Shown here piece by piece: positions 1 through 8,546 of a DNA stretch of 64,000 bases (the first letter of the stretch is position 1; every line of letters begins with the position of its first letter). Below the pieces are notes generated by a model that saw nothing but the letters and a program-made list of their open reading frames with translations, was not told the origin of the DNA and did not search any database. A program made the position numbers and the translations under genes. Source of the DNA: Pseudoruminococcus_B sp937901805 (GTDB lineage Bacteria > Bacillota > Clostridia > Oscillospirales > Ruminococcaceae); contig CAUWNS010000008.1 in the NCBI GenBank assembly GCA_963560245.1, positions 1-64,000 of the forward strand. The letters are read 5' to 3'.

Positions 1-10
1 CGCATAATAA

Positions 11-44
11 TACCCCCTCTACTGGGTGTCCAGTAAAGGGGGTA
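11..44. terminator. Hairpin at left edge, possible terminator of the deaminase gene
   Basis: Arms TACCCCCT (11-18) and AGGGGGTA (37-44) enclose a second stem TACTGG (20-25) / CCAGTA (30-35) around a GTGT loop. It lies about 40 bases beyond the stop of the minus-strand deaminase gene. The minus-strand side has no clean run of T, so termination is likely but not certain. Confidence 0.5.
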
Positions 45-80
45 CATATCACCCTGCTGGGACAAGACCGCGCTTTTTAT

Positions 81-1058
81 TTAAAGCACACGGTTGCTTT
101 TCGCCGGAGAAAGCCCTGTCCTGCGGATCTGATCCAATTCTTCGGCCGTCAAAACCCCGCTTTGGTACAGCCTCAGGTATTCTTTGGAAACATCACTGTC
201 AAAAATCAGAACATCATCCGAATTTATGGTCACCTCAACCCCGCTTCGCAAGAGCTGTGCAATTGGATGTTCTTTTAAAGAGGGAACCCTTCCCAGTATC
301 CAATTGCTGGTCGGGGCTACATTCAGCCGGATATGATGATCTGCAAGAAAGCGGAGGGTTTTCTCCTGTGTTACTGCCGCAATCCCATGCTGGACTTCAT
401 CCAATTCCAGGAGCTCTACTCCCTTTTGCACATCTTCCGCCGTCCCATATTCCCCCAGATGTGCTTTCAATACCAGCCCTTCCGACTTTGCACGGCGGTA
501 AATCGGGACAAACTGCTCAATCGGCTGGGCCAGTTCATCCCCATAGAGATCGATAGAATAAAACTCCCTTCTTCCCCAAAAAGGCTCCAGCCATCGCTGC
601 AGATCTTTCACAGCACAATGGCGGGACAAACCGATTTGCAGCCTGAGTTGTGTATCCGGTGCAAATCGATTGCGGGATGATACAAAGCTTCCCATTAATT
701 TTTCCGGCTTGTTCCCAAAATACTCAGCCAGTCCCCAGATATCTTCCCCGATCTCCAAAATTTTAATTCCATCCTGATGTGCCTGGACAAATGCCGCCTC
801 TACCAGTAAAGCCCTTCCCTCCGGGGAGTCAAACCCCGATAAATACCGCCGGCTCCACTCATCCATTGCGGAAAAAGAGGAAACCGGTCTGCAAAGAGGG
901 TGTATCCTTGTCCCCGTCTTTTTATAAAGGTACTCCCTTTCACCTCCAAGGGCAAAATGGTTATGCAGATCTGCTTTGGGTACTTTCCGTATTTCCTCCA
1001 GATCCCCTGTTTCCAACGCATGTAAAAACGATTGCGTTTCCCCATAATCACAATCCAT
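81..1058 (-). CDS. Adenosine deaminase-family protein
   Basis: A metal-dependent deaminase of the adenosine/adenine/AMP deaminase family, about 325 residues, normal for the family. The metal site is visible: LHNH near residue 33, HLGE near 201, the QHG histidine near 224 and the NSDD aspartates near 281. These are the HxH, catalytic H-x-x-E, His and Asp positions of the family. The ATG at 1058 has AAAGG at suitable spacing; a GTG three codons upstream is the alternative. The gene stands alone, divergent from the dehydrogenase gene. The exact substrate (adenosine, adenine or a modified nucleoside) cannot be read from the sequence, and the extra N-terminal segment before LHNH is not typical of E. 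coli Add. Confidence 0.82.
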   Translation of the reverse strand: MDCDYGETQSFLHALETGDLEEIRKVPKADLHNHFALGGEREYLYKKTGTRIHPLCRPVSSFSAMDEWSRRYLSGFDSPEGRALLVEAAFVQAHQDGIKILEIGEDIWGLAEYFGNKPEKLMGSFVSSRNRFAPDTQLRLQIGLSRHCAVKDLQRWLEPFWGRREFYSIDLYGDELAQPIEQFVPIYRRAKSEGLVLKAHLGEYGTAEDVQKGVELLELDEVQHGIAAVTQEKTLRFLADHHIRLNVAPTSNWILGRVPSLKEHPIAQLLRSGVEVTINSDDVLIFDSDVSKEYLRLYQSGVLTAEELDQIRRTGLSPAKSNRVL

Positions 1059-1164
1059 ATCTATCACCTTTTCCCAAACGATTCTCCTAAAAATCAGTTT
1101 TTTCCTATTCTACCCCACTGTACAATCACAGCTTTTTGAAAATCCTATCCGATGTTTTTTAAAA

Positions 1165-1193
1165 TTGCTTCCGCCTGTCAAACGTGCTATGAT
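1165..1193 (+). promoter_or_regulatory. Sigma-A type promoter of the dehydrogenase gene
   Basis: TTGCTT (1165-1170) and TATGAT (1188-1193) are 17 bases apart and lie 33 bases before the start codon of the downstream gene. Confidence 0.6.
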
Positions 1194-1226
1194 ATGAAAA
1201 GATTCAGATAGAAGGAGTGCGCCATT

Positions 1227-2174
1227 ATGAATATTGTATTGCTGGAATCCCTCGGTATATCCGAGAACTTGTTAAAGGAATGTGCAAAACCCTTTTTGGA
1301 TGCAGGGCATACTTTTACCGCCTATGAAAAAAATACCGATCCCGCGGTCCAAATCGAACGTGCAAAAGATGCGGACGTCATTATGATTGCCAATATGCCC
1401 CTGTCCGGGGAAGTCATCCGCGCATGCAGGCATCTGAAATACATCGACGTCGCATTTACCGGTGTGGATCATGTTGACCTTGCAGCTGCAAAGGAAAAAT
1501 CCATTGCTGTCAGTAACGCGGCCGGTTATTCCACGCAGGCAGTTGCAGAACTTTCGGTTGGAATGATGCTCTCCCTGCTGCGCAATATCCCGCAGGTAGA
1601 CGCCCGCTGCCGGGAAGGAAAGACCAAGGACGGGCTTGTCGGGAGTGAACTGGGGAGTAAAACTGTCGGTATTGTGGGGACGGGTGCAATCGGTCTTCGC
1701 ACTGCCCAGCTGCTCAGGGCTTTTGGCTGCCGGGTACTTGCCTATGCCCCGCGTAAAAAAGAAGAGGCAAAGGGACTGGTGGAATATGTAGATCTGGAAA
1801 CCCTGTTGAGGGAATCCGATATCGTTTCCCTGCACTGTCCGCTCAACGATTCCTCCAGGCACATGATCAATGCCGAGCGGATTGCTCTGATGAAGCCGAC
1901 AGCTATCCTCATCAATGTTGCCCGTGGACCCGTCGTCGATTCCGCCGCACTTGCAGAGGCCCTGAATTCCGGAAAGATTGCCGGAGCCGGGATCGATGTG
2001 TTTGAAACGGAACCCCCTCTGGACACAAACCATCCGCTCCTCCACTCCAAAAACACCTTGGTCACCCCGCATGTCGCCTTTGCCTCCGCCCAGTCAATGG
2101 AAGCCCGCGCACATATTGTCTTTGACAATATTGCCGCCTGGATAGAAGGCCATCAGAAAAATATTATCCTGTAA
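1227..2174 (+). CDS. D-isomer specific 2-hydroxyacid dehydrogenase
   Basis: NAD(P)-dependent 2-hydroxyacid dehydrogenase of the SerA/LdhA/HprA superfamily, 315 residues. The split substrate domain surrounds a Rossmann domain with the GTGAIG nucleotide loop (residues 151-156). The catalytic triad is present: Arg233 in VARGP, Glu262 in ETEPP and His282 in TPHVA. The start has GAAGGAG ten bases upstream. It has no ACT domain, so it is not a full-length regulated SerA. It stands alone between a promoter and a terminator. Substrate could be glycerate/glyoxylate, 3-phosphoglycerate or a keto acid; the sequence does not decide. Confidence 0.85.
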   Translation: MNIVLLESLGISENLLKECAKPFLDAGHTFTAYEKNTDPAVQIERAKDADVIMIANMPLSGEVIRACRHLKYIDVAFTGVDHVDLAAAKEKSIAVSNAAGYSTQAVAELSVGMMLSLLRNIPQVDARCREGKTKDGLVGSELGSKTVGIVGTGAIGLRTAQLLRAFGCRVLAYAPRKKEEAKGLVEYVDLETLLRESDIVSLHCPLNDSSRHMINAERIALMKPTAILINVARGPVVDSAALAEALNSGKIAGAGIDVFETEPPLDTNHPLLHSKNTLVTPHVAFASAQSMEARAHIVFDNIAAWIEGHQKNIIL

Positions 2175-2185
2175 TTTTCCTATCC

Positions 2186-2219
2186 CCGCGAGACTGGAAC
2201 TTCCTTCTCGCGGTTTTTT
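2186..2219. terminator. Intrinsic terminator between convergent genes
   Basis: CCGCGAGA (2186-2193) pairs with TCTCGCGG (2206-2213), followed by a T6 run on the plus strand. It ends the dehydrogenase transcript, and its tail touches the stop codon of the convergent alr gene. Confidence 0.85.
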
Positions 2220-3445
2220 CAAAAATCCCCCTCCAGCAGACGATCCTCTACATGGATTAACTTCCCATCCCGGAAGTATAAACGGGGTACCCGGCGGCTG
2301 ATGACGGTAGTAATTTCCGGCTCAATGGTTCCGGCATATACTGCCGCTTCTCCGCAGGAAATTTCTTCTGTACCATCTCTCCCATAAATGGTGACCAGAT
2401 CGCCGACACATGCATCTTCTACTTCTGTAATATCCGCCATCATCATGTCCATACAGATGTTTCCGATAACCGGAACCCGTTTTCCTCTGACCAGCAGCAC
2501 CCCCTGATTAGAGTTCCTGCGGCTGTATCCATCGGTATACCCGCAGGAAACAACGGCCACTCTGGTTTTCCGCTTTGCAATATAAGAAGAAGAGTATCCG
2601 ACACATTCTCCTGGTAAAACCGTCCGAATCATAGCGATTCGCGACTTAAGCTGGAAAATCGGCTTTAAGGGAGGAATCCTTTTTTGTATTTCACCCGGGC
2701 AGACTCCCCTTAACCCATAAATCAAACTCCCAACGCGTACCATATCCATTGATAATTCCGGATAGTTTATCGCCCCGCCCGTATTGCACAGATGGCATAA
2801 ATCCACTTGAAACCCCCGTTCAGCAAGCTGGTTTCGGATCATGACAAAACGGCGGTACTGTTCATAACATTCCTGCTTACTCTGTTCATCATAGGTCAGG
2901 GAATGGTAGAGATGAGAGAACATCCCATTAAAATGGAGATTTTGCAGGGAAAAGGCAGAGAGGATTTCTTCGACTGTCCGCCCCATCCGCGTTTGATCTC
3001 CAAGGCTGTCAAAACCCAAACGGTTCATTCCGGTATTTATCTTAATATGACAGTTTACTTGTACGGCATCCTGTTTGGCACATCTATCCAGCTGCTGTGC
3101 ATAATCCAGACATCCCACTGTCTGCGTCAGAGAATATTTTGAGAGCAGAGAGGCGTACCGCGGATCTGTTAACCCCAATATGAGAACCGGCTTTTCCACT
3201 CCGTTTTTCCGCAATTCAATCGCCTCTGCAAGACAGGCGACCGCAAACCAGTCCACACCGCATTCCCGTTCTAAAACCGGGGCCAGATAGGCGGCTCCAT
3301 GTCCATAGGCATCGGATTTAAGGACTGCCATCAGTTTTGTCCCCGCGGGAACAATTTGTTCACGGATAACACGGCAAGATTCTATCATTCTGTCGAGATC
3401 GATTTCTGCCCAGACACGCTCAATGTATTCCTTATTTTTTTGCAT
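2219..3445 (-). CDS. alr: Alanine racemase
   Basis: Pyridoxal-phosphate fold III racemase making D-alanine for peptidoglycan. The VLKSDAYGHG motif carries the Schiff-base lysine (about residue 43 from the chosen start). The C-terminal GYSSSY segment holds the second catalytic tyrosine and SCGYTDGYSR continues the beta-domain. The open frame extends 21 codons further upstream, but the ATG at 3445 has AGGGGAG at good spacing and begins at the usual family position, giving about 408 residues. Convergent with the dehydrogenase gene and divergent from mutT. Confidence 0.93.
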   Translation of the reverse strand: MQKNKEYIERVWAEIDLDRMIESCRVIREQIVPAGTKLMAVLKSDAYGHGAAYLAPVLERECGVDWFAVACLAEAIELRKNGVEKPVLILGLTDPRYASLLSKYSLTQTVGCLDYAQQLDRCAKQDAVQVNCHIKINTGMNRLGFDSLGDQTRMGRTVEEILSAFSLQNLHFNGMFSHLYHSLTYDEQSKQECYEQYRRFVMIRNQLAERGFQVDLCHLCNTGGAINYPELSMDMVRVGSLIYGLRGVCPGEIQKRIPPLKPIFQLKSRIAMIRTVLPGECVGYSSSYIAKRKTRVAVVSCGYTDGYSRRNSNQGVLLVRGKRVPVIGNICMDMMMADITEVEDACVGDLVTIYGRDGTEEISCGEAAVYAGTIEPEITTVISRRVPRLYFRDGKLIHVEDRLLEGDF

Positions 3446-3642
3446 AGTAAAATCTCCCCTTTGTAAAAACTCCCTTTCCATCATACCCTCCATAAACAGT
3501 GAATACAATCAAAAATCGAATTCCATTCGACAAAAAATCCAATGCAAATTTGTAAAGAATTTCTAATAAAACCCTTTTAAGTAAAAAATTATTTGTTTCC
3601 AGGCAATGAATCCATGCTATCCTGGAAAAGGAGGGAAAGCTT

Positions 3643-4029
3643 ATGCAAATTGCAGCTGCAATTTTAATTGAAAACCAAAAAGTATTCATCTGCCAAAGAG
3701 CCGATGCTGGAAACTGCGCAAACTTATGGGAATTTCCAGGTGGAAAATTGGAAACAGGCGAGACATTGGAGGAATGTGTCGTCCGTGAATGCGAAGAGGA
3801 GCTTGGAATCCGAATTCAGGTAATCCGGCAGCTCGCCGTCTCCACCTACCAGTACCCGGATAGGAAAGTAGAGATTACCTTCTTTCTGGCAGAACGAATG
3901 CAGGGCGAACCGGAGATCCGGGTTCATCAGCAAATCCAGTGGGTTACTGCATCCCAGCTCCCCGGATATGATTTTTGCCCTGCAGATAGAGATCTCGTCG
4001 CCCAGCTATCCAAAAACCTGCCCCTGTAA
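3643..4029 (+). CDS. mutT: MutT-like Nudix hydrolase (8-oxo-dGTP diphosphatase type)
   Basis: Small (128 residues) Nudix pyrophosphohydrolase that sanitises oxidised nucleotides. The Nudix box runs over about residues 34-56, with the GxxxxxE start at GKLETGE and the REceEELGI core. The N-terminal AAAILIENQKVFICQR and the C-terminal QIQWVTASQLPGYDFCPADR segments are typical of MutT/CTP-pyrophosphohydrolases. AAGGAGGG sits just upstream of the ATG. Single gene ending at a strong bidirectional terminator. Confidence 0.9.
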   Translation: MQIAAAILIENQKVFICQRADAGNCANLWEFPGGKLETGETLEECVVRECEEELGIRIQVIRQLAVSTYQYPDRKVEITFFLAERMQGEPEIRVHQQIQWVTASQLPGYDFCPADRDLVAQLSKNLPL

Positions 4030-4064
4030 GCAGTTCCAGACAAAACGGTTAGCCATGTCCTTGC

Positions 4065-4099
4065 AAAAACCCCCGGAGACTAGGTCTCCGGGGGTTTTC
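4065..4099. terminator. Bidirectional intrinsic terminator
   Basis: An 11-bp perfect stem (4070-4080 with 4084-4094) has a TAG loop, A5 on the left and T4 on the right. It serves both mutT and the convergent FemAB gene. Confidence 0.92.
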
Positions 4100-5236
4100 T
4101 TATTTCTGTTCTGTTTCAGATTTTTTTGTTTCCACAGCTTTTTTCTTTGCCATGCCGTCGCGACCGGTTGTTGTCAGTTTCCGCTGGATATGGCGCATTT
4201 CCTGCACGGACTTTTCCAGAAAATCAATCATCTTTTTTGTGTTCGGCTTAAAATTATAATCGAATTCCCCGGCAAATTCCACAACCTGCCCGTTAAAGCC
4301 TTTTTTGAACCGGTATACTCCGTAATTCGGACTGTTTTCATCCTGATAATTGGGAATTCCCTGGAAGTCATAGAGGAACCCGCCGTTTTCCACCGCCCAC
4401 TGGATCATCGTCCACTGCATGATATGATTTGGCATAACATTGCGCATCTGATTATCCGACGCACCGTATACATAACAGGTCTTGCCCGCATACTGGGTTG
4501 TAATAGCCCCGGAAACCGGCTTTCCTTCATAATAGCAGATATACAGCCGGCAGTGTTCTTCCCCAAGCGCCTTGAGCATCCGCACAAAATACTCTTTCGG
4601 GCGGATAATAAACCCATCGCGATCGCCCGTCACTTTCATCAGTTCATAAAAGTCGTCGATTTTATCCGGACCGCAGACCTTACATTCAACCCCTTTACGC
4701 TGGGCAAGCCGGATATTGTATCTCCATTTGCTGTGGAAGCTCGCCAGCAGTTCTTCGGGCGTCTTATTTTCAATATCCAGCATATAGTTGTTTCTTGTCT
4801 GGATAGTCGTAAAATCGGCCATGTTGGGGACAAATTCAAATCCGAGTTTCTTTGCCATGGCTATAAACTTATCATCCGATGCAAGAATATAGGGATCGAT
4901 TTTAAATTGATAGGATTTGTATTTTTTTGCAAGCGTTTTGGCCCCTTCCAGCAGATCTGCCAAAACTGCCTCATCATGCAAATCACAGACCGGACCGCGC
5001 GGGGAATACAGCAGAGTCGCCCCCACTACCGGCACCTTCTTTATTAAAACCAGCATGGAGCCGACAATCTTCCCGCTGCCGTCCCTTGAGACTACCGCTT
5101 CGTGCCCCCAGTTAAACTTGACGTCACACCAGCGCAGGGACTGCATAAAACTGCCTGCACGGTGGTTTTTTACAAAGGTTTCATATTCTTCTCGGACTTC
5201 GGGTTTTGTGAGGTCCAATATTTCCAAAGCTGACAA
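4100..5236 (-). CDS. FemAB-family peptidoglycan bridge peptidyltransferase
   Basis: A FemA/FemB/FemX-type protein, 378 residues, which adds amino acids from aminoacyl-tRNA to the lipid II stem peptide. Visible family features are the N-terminal HRAGSFMQS..W segment, SPRGPVCD, the FHSKWRYNIRLAQRKGV motif about mid-protein (the second GNAT-like domain), YYEGKPVSGAI and the NYGVYRFKKGF motif near the C-terminus. The last ~20 residues are a lysine-rich tail. No neighbouring mur gene. Which residue is added is not predictable here. Confidence 0.88.
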   Translation of the reverse strand: MSALEILDLTKPEVREEYETFVKNHRAGSFMQSLRWCDVKFNWGHEAVVSRDGSGKIVGSMLVLIKKVPVVGATLLYSPRGPVCDLHDEAVLADLLEGAKTLAKKYKSYQFKIDPYILASDDKFIAMAKKLGFEFVPNMADFTTIQTRNNYMLDIENKTPEELLASFHSKWRYNIRLAQRKGVECKVCGPDKIDDFYELMKVTGDRDGFIIRPKEYFVRMLKALGEEHCRLYICYYEGKPVSGAITTQYAGKTCYVYGASDNQMRNVMPNHIMQWTMIQWAVENGGFLYDFQGIPNYQDENSPNYGVYRFKKGFNGQVVEFAGEFDYNFKPNTKKMIDFLEKSVQEMRHIQRKLTTTGRDGMAKKKAVETKKSETEQK

Positions 5237-5279
5237 CTCCTTCGCTGTGACGGATGTCCCTGATTTTCTCTAATGAATC

Positions 5280-5309
5280 AAACAGCCTGCCGTATCAGAC
5301 AGGCTGTTT
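5280..5309. terminator. Terminator of the QueG-like/CBS operon
   Basis: AAACAGCCTG (5280-5289) and CAGGCTGTTT (5300-5309) form a 10-bp perfect stem. It lies about 100 bases past the minus-strand CBS gene and just upstream of the FemAB gene. T-tracts are short on both sides. Confidence 0.65.
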
Positions 5310-5411
5310 TCCACACGAAGATATTATAACACCCGGCCTATACAGTGTCAATCGAACAACCGGAAACTTCCCGGAGTATACGGACTTTTTCCAAAGATTC
5401 CAGACGGTCTA

Positions 5412-5825
5412 TCAGTGGAGTTTTCTTACAGAAATCTCACTCGGCGCTTTCCAGTCCTTTTCTGTGGCCCTGGCAATATCCCCGATGGAGAGCATTCCGC
5501 GAATTTTGCTGTCTTCCACAACCGGCAGCCGATAGATATGATATTTTCCCATCAGTCTGAGTGCCTTGGAAATACTTTCCCTGGGCGCGATGCAGCAGGC
5601 ATCACCGCTCATAATCTCACCCACCCGGCACTGTCCCGGGGATTTCCCTTCAGCAACACAGCGCACAACAATATCCCTGTCGGTCAGCATTCCGCAGAGC
5701 GTCTGTCCGCAGACCACCGGGATCGCACCGATTCCATACCGGCTCATCAGCCGGGCGGCATATTCGACACGATCTCCTTCCTGAATACTGACAATCCTGG
5801 TTGACATCACTTCACTGACATACAT
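5412..5825 (-). CDS. CBS-domain pair protein
   Basis: About 137 residues made almost only of two CBS motifs in tandem (roughly residues 8-60 and 72-125), a Bateman module that usually binds adenosyl ligands. MSTRIVSIQEGDRVEYAA and MLTDRDIVVR mark the first, MSGDACCIAPRESISKALRLM and MLSIGDIA the second. The open frame extends 19 codons upstream, but the ATG at 5825 has AGGAGG nine bases before it. The gene starts 14 bases after the QueG-like gene, so the two are co-transcribed. No effector domain is attached, so the regulated target is unknown. Confidence 0.85.
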   Translation of the reverse strand: MYVSEVMSTRIVSIQEGDRVEYAARLMSRYGIGAIPVVCGQTLCGMLTDRDIVVRCVAEGKSPGQCRVGEIMSGDACCIAPRESISKALRLMGKYHIYRLPVVEDSKIRGMLSIGDIARATEKDWKAPSEISVRKLH

Positions 5826-5838
5826 CTGTTTTTTCCTC

Positions 5839-6675
5839 CTACCGGTTTGATTCTCCAGTAGTGTTGCCGCCTTTTTGCCCAAGTATGCTCAAATTTCTCC
5901 AAATCACCTTTGCGCCGCGAAAACCGAATGCACGTACTTTACAAAGTTCAGCCGCATTTTCCTCGGTTACTCTTTCCACAAGATCCTGTGCAAGCGGTTT
6001 AAACGGCGCTATCTTCACATTCCGATTCATCGGACAGACGGTCTGGCAGATATCACACCCCCATACAAGGCCGCCCTTTTTTATAAGATCCTGCTCTGTG
6101 TCGGAAAGTTCCCTTTTCTTCTGCGTGAGAAAGGAAAGACAGTACTCCTCCCGCAACTGTCCGCCGTTCAGTGCACCGCCCGGACAAAGCCGTTCACAGT
6201 TGCCGCAGCCGATACATTCTTTAACCGGAGCATCCTCTACCGGCAGTTCCAGCGTGGTCACAATTTCTCCTAAAAACATCCAGGAACCGTATTCCGGATG
6301 GATCAGAAGCGTATTCCTTCCGATAACGCCAAGTCCCGCCCGTGCAGCGATCAGCACCTCGTCAAACGGGGAGATATCCGCAAACGCGGCAAATTCTTCC
6401 TCCGGAAACTTCTCGGAAAGATCCAGAACCAACTGTTCCAGCACCTGTCCTGCCACGTTATGATAATCCGGCGCACAGGCATACCTGGACAAATTCCTTC
6501 CTGTACTGTATTCCGCAAGCAAGTAGGGAAACCCAAATACAAACACGGTTCTCGCGCAGGCAGGCACACGGGAAACTGCCCGGCAGGGGATCTTCAAATC
6601 CTCCGGATGAAACCGGCATGCCCCAAAAACAGGGATTCCCGTTTTTTCGATCAAAGCGGCAATTTCTTGATTCAT
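5839..6675 (-). CDS. QueG-like iron-sulfur protein (epoxyqueuosine reductase family)
   Basis: About 278 residues. The N-terminal DUF1730-like cobalamin-binding region (DYHNVAGQVL, FADISPFDE with the family aspartate, ARAGLGVIGRNTLLIHPEYGSWMFLGEI) is followed by two 4Fe-4S motifs, CIGCGNCERLCP and CDICQTVCP. It lacks the C-terminal HEAT-like region of full QueG (370-390 residues), so it may be a short paralogue with another role rather than the queuosine enzyme. The ATG at 6675 has GGGGAGGAG upstream, which beats the longer open frame. First gene of a two-gene unit with the CBS protein. Confidence 0.8.
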   Translation of the reverse strand: MNQEIAALIEKTGIPVFGACRFHPEDLKIPCRAVSRVPACARTVFVFGFPYLLAEYSTGRNLSRYACAPDYHNVAGQVLEQLVLDLSEKFPEEEFAAFADISPFDEVLIAARAGLGVIGRNTLLIHPEYGSWMFLGEIVTTLELPVEDAPVKECIGCGNCERLCPGGALNGGQLREEYCLSFLTQKKRELSDTEQDLIKKGGLVWGCDICQTVCPMNRNVKIAPFKPLAQDLVERVTEENAAELCKVRAFGFRGAKVIWRNLSILGQKGGNTTGESNR

Positions 6676-6812
6676 GTTTCTCCTCCCCGTGGACATAATC
6701 AGAACAATCAGAGATTCTTTTTCATATTGTATCATAGTACAAAGATTTCGCACAAGAATCTGACGCAAAACCACTTCCTTTTGCCTGCATCCACAAAAGT
6801 GACCGGGGCCGC

Positions 6813-6840
6813 TTGACACCCTCTTCCCGCAGAGTATAAT
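6813..6840 (+). promoter_or_regulatory. Sigma-A promoter of the DMT permease gene
   Basis: A consensus TTGACA (6813-6818) and TATAAT (6835-6840) are 16 bases apart, 34 bases before the ATG. Confidence 0.85.
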
Positions 6841-6874
6841 GGGTAACGAATCCACAGAGGAGTGAGTTTTCAAA

Positions 6875-7864
6875 ATGAAAAAGGGATATCTCTACATCGC
6901 GTTGACCACATTGATTTTCAGCACCATGGAAATTGCCATCAAACTGTGCGCGGGGCAATTCCATCCCATTCAAATGACTTTTACCCGTTTTTTTGTCGGC
7001 GGACTGGTTTTAATCCCTTTTGCCGTTTCCGCTTTAAAAAAGAAAAAGACTGCCATTCCATTCAAAGACCTGGGCACCTTCGCCCTGCTTGGTTTTATCG
7101 GCGTACTGGTAAGCATGTCCCTTTACCAAATGTCTGTGGAAAGCACCCCTGCTTCTGTGGTCGCTGTCTTATTCAGCAGTAATCCGGTATTTGTGACAAT
7201 TTTTGCTTTTATCCTGCTCAGGGAACCCATTCATAAAAATAATGTGGCCGCCCTGATATTGGAGGTACTGGGTATCCTGGTCATCATCAACCCTCTGCAT
7301 ACAAAATTAAGCGTATCCGGCGTCGTACTCGCTGTGGCTTCCACGCTTTTCTTCGCTCTGTATGGGGTAGCCGGGAAACGCAAATGCGCCCAGTACGGGG
7401 GCGTTGTTGTGACCTGTCTAAGCTTCTTATTTGGCGGGTTGGAAATGCTTATCATGATTGGCTTCAGCCATATCCCAGTCATCAGTTCTTCCCTGTCCTC
7501 TGCGGGAATGGGATTGTTTTCCTCCATCCCCCTGTTTTCCGGATATTCCCTGGATAATCTGGCAGTCGTTGCTTTCATTTGCCTGATCAACACCGGAGCA
7601 GGCTACGCTTTCTATTTTCAGGCAATGGAGGCTACTTCAGCCCAGCAGACCTCCCTGGTATTCTTTTTCAAGCCCATTGTCGCTCCTGTACTTTCCCTTA
7701 TCATTCTGCATGAAACCATTTCCCTGAACATGTTTTGCGGAATTATTCTGGTGCTCTTCGGCTCTCTTTGCTCCCTGCTTCCGGGACTTCTTGCCCAATA
7801 TCGGAAAAAGCGATTTACCGCTTCGCCGGTTACCGCGGAAATTGAAAACAAAACTTTCCAATAA
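6875..7864 (+). CDS. EamA/DMT-family permease
   Basis: Drug/metabolite transporter superfamily membrane protein, 329 residues, with about ten hydrophobic segments arranged as two EamA repeats (roughly residues 5-140 and 150-300). The end of each half carries the typical pattern (SVVAVLFSSNPVFVTIFAFILLREP and QQTSLVFFFKPIVAPVLSLIILHE). GAGGAG precedes the start. It is probably an exporter of metabolites or amino acids; substrate unknown. Confidence 0.87.
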   Translation: MKKGYLYIALTTLIFSTMEIAIKLCAGQFHPIQMTFTRFFVGGLVLIPFAVSALKKKKTAIPFKDLGTFALLGFIGVLVSMSLYQMSVESTPASVVAVLFSSNPVFVTIFAFILLREPIHKNNVAALILEVLGILVIINPLHTKLSVSGVVLAVASTLFFALYGVAGKRKCAQYGGVVVTCLSFLFGGLEMLIMIGFSHIPVISSSLSSAGMGLFSSIPLFSGYSLDNLAVVAFICLINTGAGYAFYFQAMEATSAQQTSLVFFFKPIVAPVLSLIILHETISLNMFCGIILVLFGSLCSLLPGLLAQYRKKRFTASPVTAEIENKTFQ

Positions 7865-7879
7865 GGACGGATATCCGCT

Positions 7880-8130
7880 ATATACCGCTATTCTACCGGC
7901 CAGGTGTCCGCATCTTTTGAACTTGGTTATTCTGCCCGCCATCGCATGCGGCTATCTGGATGCCTATACCTACCTTTCAAGAGGCCGAATTTTCTGCAAA
8001 TCTTTTCTCATAATGGGGGACTAATCCTCTTAAAACCGCTTTCTCACTGCGGCAAGGGGCCTGCTGATTGCCTGTCTTTGTTTAGCTTCTTCCATCTCTA
8101 TTGGATGCACCAGACCGCGACTATGCACTG
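7880..8130 (+). pseudogene. Remnant of a DUF1275 (YoaK-like) membrane protein gene
   Basis: Translated in one frame, 7905-7995 reads LVILPAIACGYLDAYTYLSRGRIF, which resembles the first membrane segment of DUF1275 proteins (hydrophobic, then GxxDAxxYL...G.xF). A shift of one frame continues with HNGGLILLKPLSHCGKG, resembling the TGNLVLL-type motif that follows in the family. Nothing recognisable comes after, and the full gene would be over 600 bases. It is therefore read as a truncated, frameshifted remnant. The match is by eye and rests on about 45 residues. Confidence 0.45.
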
Positions 8131-8184
8131 CCTTTAAAACAACAATCCTCCGGTAAATTGCCGGAGGATTGTTGTTTTTAAAGG
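8131..8184. terminator. Long bidirectional hairpin terminator
   Basis: The 23-base arm at 8131-8153 pairs with 8161-8184 apart from one extra base, with a 7-base loop. The outer part of the stem is A/T-rich on both sides, as in bidirectional terminators. It probably closes the DMT permease/remnant transcript. Confidence 0.75.
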
Positions 8185-8546
8185 CCTGAAAACGACCGTC
8201 CCTCAGAAAAAGATTTGTTAAGGAGTCTTTTTTGCTAAAATATGCGTTTTTCTTTTTGGGTAGTTTTGTTTGCTCCCAGACAGAGGGGAACTGAGCCAAA
8301 AAGGATATGCACCCGCTGTCCGGATCGGTATGGGCGTCCCTCATGATTTGCCTTTTCGGAGAGCACATGGCCGCCAGCAGGCAGTACCACCGCCGGCTTT
8401 GCCGGTGGTGAGTAAGTGCGCCCTTAGTATCATTAGGAACAAAGGTGCCTTTTTTCTTGTTATCAGTCTTACCTAGCAGTATAATCAAAACATGGCAAAT
8501 CAGAGTTTATTGTCAATGATAATTGATTTGAAGGGATGTGTAAGTT
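8185..8546. other. Intergenic stretch without a convincing gene
   Basis: Only a GC-rich hairpin around 8386-8410 (ACCACC...GGTGGT about a CCGGC-TTT-GCCGG core) stands out. A minus-strand open frame of 152 codons crosses the area but has no recognisable domain, no good ribosome site, and runs through the terminator at 8131-8184. It is not called as a gene. Confidence 0.5.

Noticed and set aside
3968..5047. 359-codon plus-strand frame over the FemAB gene
   Set aside because: Antisense to the FemAB gene and passes through a strong terminator.
8030..8488. 152-codon minus-strand frame between DMT remnant and zinc-ribbon gene
   Set aside because: It crosses the long terminator hairpin at 8131-8184 and matches nothing I know. 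It is kept only as an unexplained stretch.
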